Shown here one piece after another: positions 55,001 to 61,493 of a stretch of DNA of 64,000 bases. The notes below the pieces were generated by a model that had not been told where the DNA came from, made no database searches, and saw nothing but the letters and a program-made list of their open reading frames with translations. The stretch comes from UBA1402 sp964575345 (GTDB lineage Bacteria; Bacteroidota; Bacteroidia; Bacteroidales; UBA1402): contig CAZNQD010000002.1 in assembly GCA_964575345.1 (NCBI GenBank), positions 1 through 64,000 on the forward strand. The letters are read 5' to 3'. Each line of letters opens with the position of its first letter. Position 1 is the first letter of the stretch. A program made the position numbers and the translations under genes.

Positions 55001-56299
55001 AACCTTTCTTACGGATCACGTTTATACATCAATCCAGGGGATATGGTTAAACAAGGCGATCTGATATGTGAATGGGATGTCTATAATGCGGTAATTATCT
55101 GCGAACAATCGGGTAAAATTGAATTCGACAGTATTGAAGAGGGTGTCACTTACCAGACTTATATGGACGAGACCACCAAGATTAAGGATAAGATCATCAT
55201 TGAATCCAAAGATCGTTCGCGTGTGCCTGCCATCCATATTATGGACGATAAGGGCCAGCGCCTGCACTCTTATAACTTGCCCGTGGGTGCTCACCTGCTC
55301 AAAGAATCGGGTGAACGTATCGAAACAGGTCAGGTGTTGGTCAAGATTCCGCGTGCCATACCTAAATCGGGTGACATCACCGGAGGTCTACCCCGTGTTA
55401 CCGAATTGTTCGAAGCCCGCAACCCATCCAATCCTGCCGTTGTTTCCGAAATTGACGGAGATGTAATAGAATTGGGACGTATCAAACGTGGTAATCGTGA
55501 GATCGTTATCCAGTCCAAGACGGGTGAGGTCAAAAAGTATCTGGTTCCCCTGTCCAAACAGGTGCTGGTACAGCTCAACGACTTTGTCCGTGCCGGAACG
55601 CCTCTGTCGGAAGGTTCCATTACTCCCTCGGACATCCTGGCCATAAAAGGTCCAACCGCTGTTCAGGAATACATTGTAAACGAAGTTAAGAATGTATACC
55701 GCATGCAGGAAGTAAAAATCAATGACAAGCATTTCGAAGTTATTGTGCGTCAGATGATGCGTAAGGTAGAGATTGTTGATGCCGGTGATACTCATTTCCT
55801 GGAACAACAAGAGGTAGACAAAAATGAATTTATGGAAGAAAACGATCGTATCTGGGGCAAAAAAGTAGTACTTGATCCGGGTGATTCTGCTACTTTGAAA
55901 GCCGGTATGATTGTCACTGCCCGTAAATTGCGTGATGAGAACTCCAGTCTGAAACGTCGCGACCTGAAGCTGGTTGAGGTAAGAGATGCCATTCCTGCCA
56001 CTTCCAATCAGGTTTTGCAGGGTATAACCCGTGCGGCTCTTCAAACCAGCAGCTTTATGTCGGCGGCGTCCTTCCAGGAAACTACCAAGGTGCTCAACGA
56101 AGCAGCCATACAGGCCAAAGTTGACCGTCTGGAAGGCATGAAAGAAAACGTGATTACGGGTAACCTGATACCTGCCGGAACCGGACAACGTGAATTTGAA
56201 AAGCTGATAGTTGGTTCAAAAGAAGAATTTGACCGTATTGAAGCCACTCGTGACAGCCTCACTCAGGATGTCGTACTTGAAGAAGCCGAGCTTGAATAA
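52046..56299 (+). CDS. rpoC: DNA-directed RNA polymerase subunit beta'
   Basis: A 1417-residue catalytic subunit. The N-terminal zinc site is [20 protein letters not shown], the catalytic magnesium site NADFDGDQ has Asp at 472, 474 and 476, and the second zinc site contains [13 protein letters not shown]. The length matches Bacteroidota. Last gene of the block, ending at a strong terminator. Confidence 0.98.
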   Translation: [1417 protein letters not shown]

Positions 56300-56335
56300 C
56301 TGATTAGTAAGTAATCTTTAGCATAATCAGAAAGA

Positions 56336-56372
56336 GGAAGGCCGTTCTTTGGAACGGCCTTCCTTGTTGTGC
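56336..56372. terminator. Intrinsic terminator after rpoC
   Basis: A perfect 12-bp stem GGAAGGCCGTTC (56336-56347) / GAACGGCCTTCC (56352-56363) with loop TTTG, followed by TTGTTGT. It sits between rpoC and the convergent GH2 gene and may serve both strands, although the minus-strand U-tract is weak. Confidence 0.82.
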
Positions 56373-56403
56373 CGGTTACCGGTGAAAGTTGTATCCGGTT
56401 AAC

Positions 56404-58848
56404 TTATTTGACTACCGATGTACTGCCTGGTATAGTAAGGCTCAGGCTTTGTAACAAGGGTGAACTCAACATGATACGGACATCATCCTTTGCCTCTTCG
56501 TCAAGGCGGATGTAGGCCAGCAGACGGCCATTCTGGCAGCGCTGTCGGTTGTCGCGGTAGTTGTCGCTTACGTTATTGCCACCGCTTTCGAGCCCCAGCA
56601 AGACGGCCGGGCCAATCACGTAACAAACGATTTCGTTGTCGGCCAGGTATACCAGGTTACCCTCTTTGTCGACCACTTCTATTTCTAATTGCAAGAAGTC
56701 AGTATTGCTTCTTTCAAAAAAGTGAGCCTGTATGGCATAGGGCGCTCCGCTACTGATGATTTTGTCGGAGGCAGCCGCTGTGGCAGCATTGCTTTCATAA
56801 CCCAAGGCTTCAAGTTCACCGGCTTCGTACGGAATATCCCAGTAAATGATGCCGCTTTGCTCGTCGTAGGGTTTGCGTTCTCCAACTGTCCTGCCGTTAA
56901 GTCTGAGTTCGGCTTCGGCGCAATTGGTATAAGCTACTACACGGATCTGACGGCCTTCTTCGTAATTCCACAACGGTGGTGCATCGGTCGACAGCCATTG
57001 CCTGTTGCTGCGCCTGTTGTCTCCTCCGCCGGGGTAGGTGCCGACATAGATAACCGGTGATTCGTTCCAGAGAGCTCGTCTAAAATAAGCTCTGGGTTTG
57101 ATATGACCGGCCAGGTCGATCAATCCGGTGGTAAATCCTCTCGAAGGCCATCTGCCCGATTCTCCCAGATAATCAAAGCCTGTCCAGAGAAATTGCCCCA
57201 TAATATAGTCTTTGCCCGTGACGGCTTTCCAGTCTTCGAGCCCGTGGCGGTTTTCGCTGCCGTAGAGAACGCGGTCCGGATAGGTTTTATGATCCTCCTC
57301 GTAGCGATTTTCGGTATAATTGTAACCGACCACATCGAGCGCTGCGGGATAGGTGGTATAATTAGACATAACAGCTCCGGCCAGGCCCGCTGTGACAGGC
57401 CTGGAGGTATCGTGTTGTTTTACCACAGCAGCCAGTTCGGACGCAATTTCACCCAAACGCTCTGCTCTGGGCTGACTGGGTAAATAACCCCTGACGTGCT
57501 GCTGCCCTATGCCTTCCTTGTCGAGTACGGGATGTGAATAAGGATCGTTGGGATAATCGACTTCATTGCCGATACTCCACATTATAATACTGGGATGATT
57601 CCTGTCGCGCCGGACCATATCAGCCAGGTCGCGCTTGCACCACTCCCTGAAGTAGAGGGCAGAACCCTGAAAACCGGGAGTGCCTACATTCCAGCCTTCT
57701 ATCCATTTCTTTTTAGGATATTCCCATTCATCAAAGGCTTCGTTGTTGACCAACAATCCTAATTCGTCGCAAAGATCGTAAACACAAGTAGCCTGAGGGT
57801 TGTGACTGGTTCGTATGGCGTTGCAGCCCAGCGACTTCAGCTGAATAAGCCTTCTTCGCCACACTTCGCGGTCTATGGCGGCTCCCAGGCAGCCGGCATC
57901 GTGGTGCATGCAGATTCCTTTGATTTTTAGTGATTTGCCGTTTAGACTAAAACCTCGGTCGGGGTCAAAATGGATGGTACGTATGCCCACTTTGGTGTTA
58001 GTCTGATCCAGAAGATCGTTGTTGCTCAGTAATTTGGTTTCGAGACGGTAGAGATAGGGATGGTCCAGATCCCAGAGCTCGGGATTTTGTACTTTTATTT
58101 CTTGTTCCAGCTTTGGTTTTTCCCCGGCAGACAGCACTATTTTGCTCTGGGCGCTGCCTAAAAGCTGATCATTGTTGTCGTAAATGTTTTGACGCACAGT
58201 GCAACTGATATCTTTAGTGCTTTCATTAACAAGTTCGGTTTGTATTTTAAGGAGCGCGTTTTTCCCTTTTATCTCCGTTTGATAAGTAACACCCCAAAGA
58301 TCTATATGGGTTTTGGGAGCATACACCAGCCAGACGTCGCGGTATATTCCTGAACCTGTATACCATCTGGAATCGGCATAGTCCTGGTGATCAACCCTGA
58401 CAGCCAGTACGTTTCTGCCTCCAAAATGGATATAGGGCGTCAGGTCGTACATAAACGAAATATAGCCGTTGGGGCGTTTGCCTATCCATTTGCCGTTAAT
58501 AAAAACTTCGCTGTTGTTGTAAACGCCCTCGAAATAGACATAAACTTTTTGTCCTTCCAGATCGGAGGGGATGTCCAGGTCTTTGCGATACCAGGCGATA
58601 CCTCCGGGTAAATAGCCTGTACAGCTGGCCCATTGCGGGCTGGGAGTGCCTTCAACGCTCCAGTCGTGCGGTAGTTGCAGTTGCCTCCACGAAGAATGAT
58701 CCAGAAACTCAGCCCCACCGTATTTGAGGTCGCCTAAGTTAAAATACCAGCCCTTATTAATGAGCTGCCGCTTGCCAAAGCCTTGTGCAAAGGCCGGACA
58801 AGCGGTCAGCAATATCAGACAAATCGTACATATCCTGCGGATTGACAT
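56404..58848 (-). CDS. Glycoside hydrolase family 2 (beta-galactosidase-like), secreted
   Basis: An 814-residue GH2 enzyme with an N-terminal signal (ILLTACPAFAQ; a lipobox LTAC or type I cleavage after AFA are both possible). Domains run as sugar-binding jelly-roll (about 25-190; RWYTGSGIYRDVWL), immunoglobulin-like (about 195-300), catalytic barrel (about 300-590) and C-terminal Ig-like/DUF4982-type parts. The acid/base is E429 in WSIGNEVD, and the nucleophile is probably E532 in LYGSENRHG. GH2 enzymes of this layout remove beta-galactose or similar beta-linked sugars. Being downstream of two pectate-lyase-like genes on the same strand, it probably trims pectin side chains. Confidence 0.9.
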   Translation of the reverse strand: MSIRRICTICLILLTACPAFAQGFGKRQLINKGWYFNLGDLKYGGAEFLDHSSWRQLQLPHDWSVEGTPSPQWASCTGYLPGGIAWYRKDLDIPSDLEGQKVYVYFEGVYNNSEVFINGKWIGKRPNGYISFMYDLTPYIHFGGRNVLAVRVDHQDYADSRWYTGSGIYRDVWLVYAPKTHIDLWGVTYQTEIKGKNALLKIQTELVNESTKDISCTVRQNIYDNNDQLLGSAQSKIVLSAGEKPKLEQEIKVQNPELWDLDHPYLYRLETKLLSNNDLLDQTNTKVGIRTIHFDPDRGFSLNGKSLKIKGICMHHDAGCLGAAIDREVWRRRLIQLKSLGCNAIRTSHNPQATCVYDLCDELGLLVNNEAFDEWEYPKKKWIEGWNVGTPGFQGSALYFREWCKRDLADMVRRDRNHPSIIMWSIGNEVDYPNDPYSHPVLDKEGIGQQHVRGYLPSQPRAERLGEIASELAAVVKQHDTSRPVTAGLAGAVMSNYTTYPAALDVVGYNYTENRYEEDHKTYPDRVLYGSENRHGLEDWKAVTGKDYIMGQFLWTGFDYLGESGRWPSRGFTTGLIDLAGHIKPRAYFRRALWNESPVIYVGTYPGGGDNRRSNRQWLSTDAPPLWNYEEGRQIRVVAYTNCAEAELRLNGRTVGERKPYDEQSGIIYWDIPYEAGELEALGYESNAATAAASDKIISSGAPYAIQAHFFERSNTDFLQLEIEVVDKEGNLVYLADNEIVCYVIGPAVLLGLESGGNNVSDNYRDNRQRCQNGRLLAYIRLDEEAKDDVRIMLSSPLLQSLSLTIPGSTSVVK

Positions 58849-58875
58849 AACTGTGTCGTTTTAAGGTTAATACCG

Positions 58876-58907
58876 CAAAGATGCCACGATTGCTTCAGAA
58901 ATGCAAA
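58876..58907 (-). promoter_or_regulatory. Candidate promoter TTTG-N20-CATCTTTG for the GH2 gene
   Basis: On the minus strand TTTG (58907-58904) and CATCTTTG (58883-58876; one mismatch to TAnnTTTG) are 20 bases apart, 28 bases before the GH2 start. It lies in the 107-base gap after the pectate lyase gene. Confidence 0.5.
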
Positions 58908-58955
58908 TTCATTTTTATCAATAATCTCTGTAATCCATTCTTTATACACCAGAAT

Positions 58956-61472
58956 TCATTCATTGCCGGCACAAACTCCAAAGCGGCGGGTCATACTGCT
59001 GTCCTGTGCGTCGCTTACCTTAACATCTACGTAAGTAATACCCTTAAATCCTTTGGGGGCTTTTAGTTGTGCCTGTTTGTCTTTGATTTTAATTTTTAAA
59101 TAACCTGCGTCGATGACCTCAAATTTCGGAGCATCTGCATAAGCAATAAATAATGCTTGTAAATCAATGTTGCCACTGCCTTTTTCGTCAAGATAAAAGC
59201 GGGGAAGAGACATCCATTCCAGGTAATCTTCCAGTGCTGTGTAACCGTCCATGTCCTCGTCGGCATTGGCGTCCGAGAAATCACCCCGCATTGACGAGGG
59301 GTTGCTGCCCTGCATTTTTTCCCACCAATCGGGCAAGCCGTCGTAATCGGAGTCAAAACCTTCGGGACGCACTTCTTGGGGATAATCCTCGTAACCTCCT
59401 GCGTCATCTTGATGATCAATAATTCCAGGTTTCTTTGATTTGCTTCCGGTATAACCAAAGCTTCCTTCCAGGGTTTCACGTACTATACGCTGGTCGTGTT
59501 CGTCAAAGACAGGCATAGTGCAGCCCACATCGGAGAGTACCGATTTGTAAGCATCATCAGCAGATTCTATGTTGGCTTGAGAAGGGAAGAAGGGCTGCTT
59601 AACGAACACTTCCCAATCAAGTTGCTGATTTCTGTAGAGCTGATAAGTTCTGCCGCAACTATCGTCACTACCATCGCAGGCTAATGTTCCATCGGTGTTT
59701 TCAATAATGTTGCCTTTGTAATAATAACTCTGTGAACCGGAACCCAGTCCTTCCAGCTGAGCTTTGAGAATGATGTCCTGCGAGGTGGCCGGGCCTTTCT
59801 TGTAGTAGTTATTGACAAAATTCACCTGATGAGCTCCACCATCGGTGGCTCTTGTTCCCCAGTTGTACACTACATTGTTAAAGATGTCCATCCGGCCGGC
59901 ATAGGCTCCGTAGGGATCGAGCCCTCCGCCCAGGCTCCAGTTGCGTCCGTTGCAATGAGCCAACAGGTTGTGATGGAAACTGCCGATGTCACCGCCAATA
60001 GTTGCTGCGTAACCGTGGCCGGAGCCTTCGCCGTAATTCTTGTGTCCGGCAATATTCAAAGCTTCTGCTATCATAGTACGTTGGAGGCTGAAGTTTTTGC
60101 CGCCTCGTGAACTGAAACCTTCGTCTATGGTCCAGCTGATGGAGCAGTGGTCAATGATGCTGTGGTTGGCTCCGGCCATGCCCATGCCGTCGTATGTTTG
60201 ACCTGCGCCGAGGCGTAGTCGCACGAAACGGCAAATGCCCTCACTACCTATACCCAGAGGCGCCGAGCGAATGCAAATACCTTTACCAGGAGCAGTCTGG
60301 CCGGCAATGGTAACGAAGGGTTGATTTAACACCAACCTGGATTTTAATTCTATCACTCCGGACACATTAAACACTATGGTACGCGGGCCAATGTCGTTGG
60401 TGATGGCTTCCCGCAGGCTGCCCGGCCCGTCGTCGTTAAGGTTGGTTACCACCACTACTTTTCCACCCCGGCCTCCGGTAGCGTATCGACCGTAACCTTC
60501 AGCTCCTTCAAAGGCAAGTTGCCTTGGCCGGAATGTCCAGACATCTCCCTGAGTTAAATTGCCTTGTTCGTCTACAAGGTCGACTCTCCAATAGTAGCTG
60601 TCTAAACTGTAAAGATCTTGTACAGGATAAAAGTTTTGCCCGGCCGGAAGTTTGGCCAGCAAACTAGCCTGACTTCCCAGCATCTCTTTGTCGAGGCTGA
60701 AATACACCACTTGTTCTTTTGGATTTCCCTGACGGGCTGTTTCCCATTCCAAATTCAAAAAGCCGGCGTCGGCGTCGGCATGCATATCCCCGTCTGCAGG
60801 AACAGGTTTACGGGCTTTTTTATTGTTGTCGGTGGTGTTGATTTCGAAGCCGTCTATGCAGACGTTTTGAATACTGATTTTACCATCACTGCCTGTAAAT
60901 GTTTTGTCCGATTCAAACAAAAGGCAGATGACCTGTTTTTCGTTAGTGACATTAACTTCGGTATAAACACTCGTGGCTTCGCTGTTAAGTTCTACCCGGT
61001 TACTGCATACTAATTTATTTTGTATCAGTTTTCCATCCACATATACGTTTATTGGGCTGAAGTCTTTTTCTTCGCTTTTTCCCCAGGTATTGTGAAAAGT
61101 CTGGATAGAATGTCTGCCACGTGGCAGGCCTGAAATCAACATTTCAATATCTCCGCCCTGGTCGTTGCTGGTTGTCACTCCGTCGTTGCTGAGCAAGGCA
61201 TAGTAAGGAAATTGCAAATATTTTTTGGACCAATCTGTGGTTAATTCCGTATTCTGATTATTCTTAGTTCTTAGAACTATTTTTACGCCTGAGAATACGG
61301 CAGAATCTGCAACGCCTCCCTGTATTATCCATGATTCATAACCGGGTTGATGCACCTGATGCAGGTAAAAGGGCTGTACTGTCTGGTTCAGGTCAACTTT
61401 AATGACTGGTTTTTGCGCTGTCGCTGCCAGGCAGGCACAGGCAATTAAAACAAATGATAGTCTTTTTTTCAT
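58956..61472 (-). CDS. Multidomain pectate lyase-like protein (PL1-type)
   Basis: An 838-residue secreted protein (signal peptide, residues 1-19). Order of parts: an N-terminal beta-rich, CBM-like domain (about 20-210), a fibronectin-III-like domain (about 215-325; GFLNLEWE, YYWRVDL, WTFRP), then a right-handed beta-helix with pectate lyase motifs (GGRGGKVVVVTNLNDDGPGS, IAGQTAPGKGICIR, NHSIIDHCSISWT, HHNLLAHCNGRN). A calcium-binding hinge near residue 715 (DSDYDGLPDWWEKMQGSNP, DANADEDMDGYT) leads to a short C-terminal beta domain. It should cleave polygalacturonan by beta-elimination. It begins 21 bases after its paralogue and precedes the GH2 gene. Confidence 0.88.
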   Translation of the reverse strand: MKKRLSFVLIACACLAATAQKPVIKVDLNQTVQPFYLHQVHQPGYESWIIQGGVADSAVFSGVKIVLRTKNNQNTELTTDWSKKYLQFPYYALLSNDGVTTSNDQGGDIEMLISGLPRGRHSIQTFHNTWGKSEEKDFSPINVYVDGKLIQNKLVCSNRVELNSEATSVYTEVNVTNEKQVICLLFESDKTFTGSDGKISIQNVCIDGFEINTTDNNKKARKPVPADGDMHADADAGFLNLEWETARQGNPKEQVVYFSLDKEMLGSQASLLAKLPAGQNFYPVQDLYSLDSYYWRVDLVDEQGNLTQGDVWTFRPRQLAFEGAEGYGRYATGGRGGKVVVVTNLNDDGPGSLREAITNDIGPRTIVFNVSGVIELKSRLVLNQPFVTIAGQTAPGKGICIRSAPLGIGSEGICRFVRLRLGAGQTYDGMGMAGANHSIIDHCSISWTIDEGFSSRGGKNFSLQRTMIAEALNIAGHKNYGEGSGHGYAATIGGDIGSFHHNLLAHCNGRNWSLGGGLDPYGAYAGRMDIFNNVVYNWGTRATDGGAHQVNFVNNYYKKGPATSQDIILKAQLEGLGSGSQSYYYKGNIIENTDGTLACDGSDDSCGRTYQLYRNQQLDWEVFVKQPFFPSQANIESADDAYKSVLSDVGCTMPVFDEHDQRIVRETLEGSFGYTGSKSKKPGIIDHQDDAGGYEDYPQEVRPEGFDSDYDGLPDWWEKMQGSNPSSMRGDFSDANADEDMDGYTALEDYLEWMSLPRFYLDEKGSGNIDLQALFIAYADAPKFEVIDAGYLKIKIKDKQAQLKAPKGFKGITYVDVKVSDAQDSSMTRRFGVCAGNE

Positions 61473-61493
61473 AATTAATTACTAAGGGTTTTT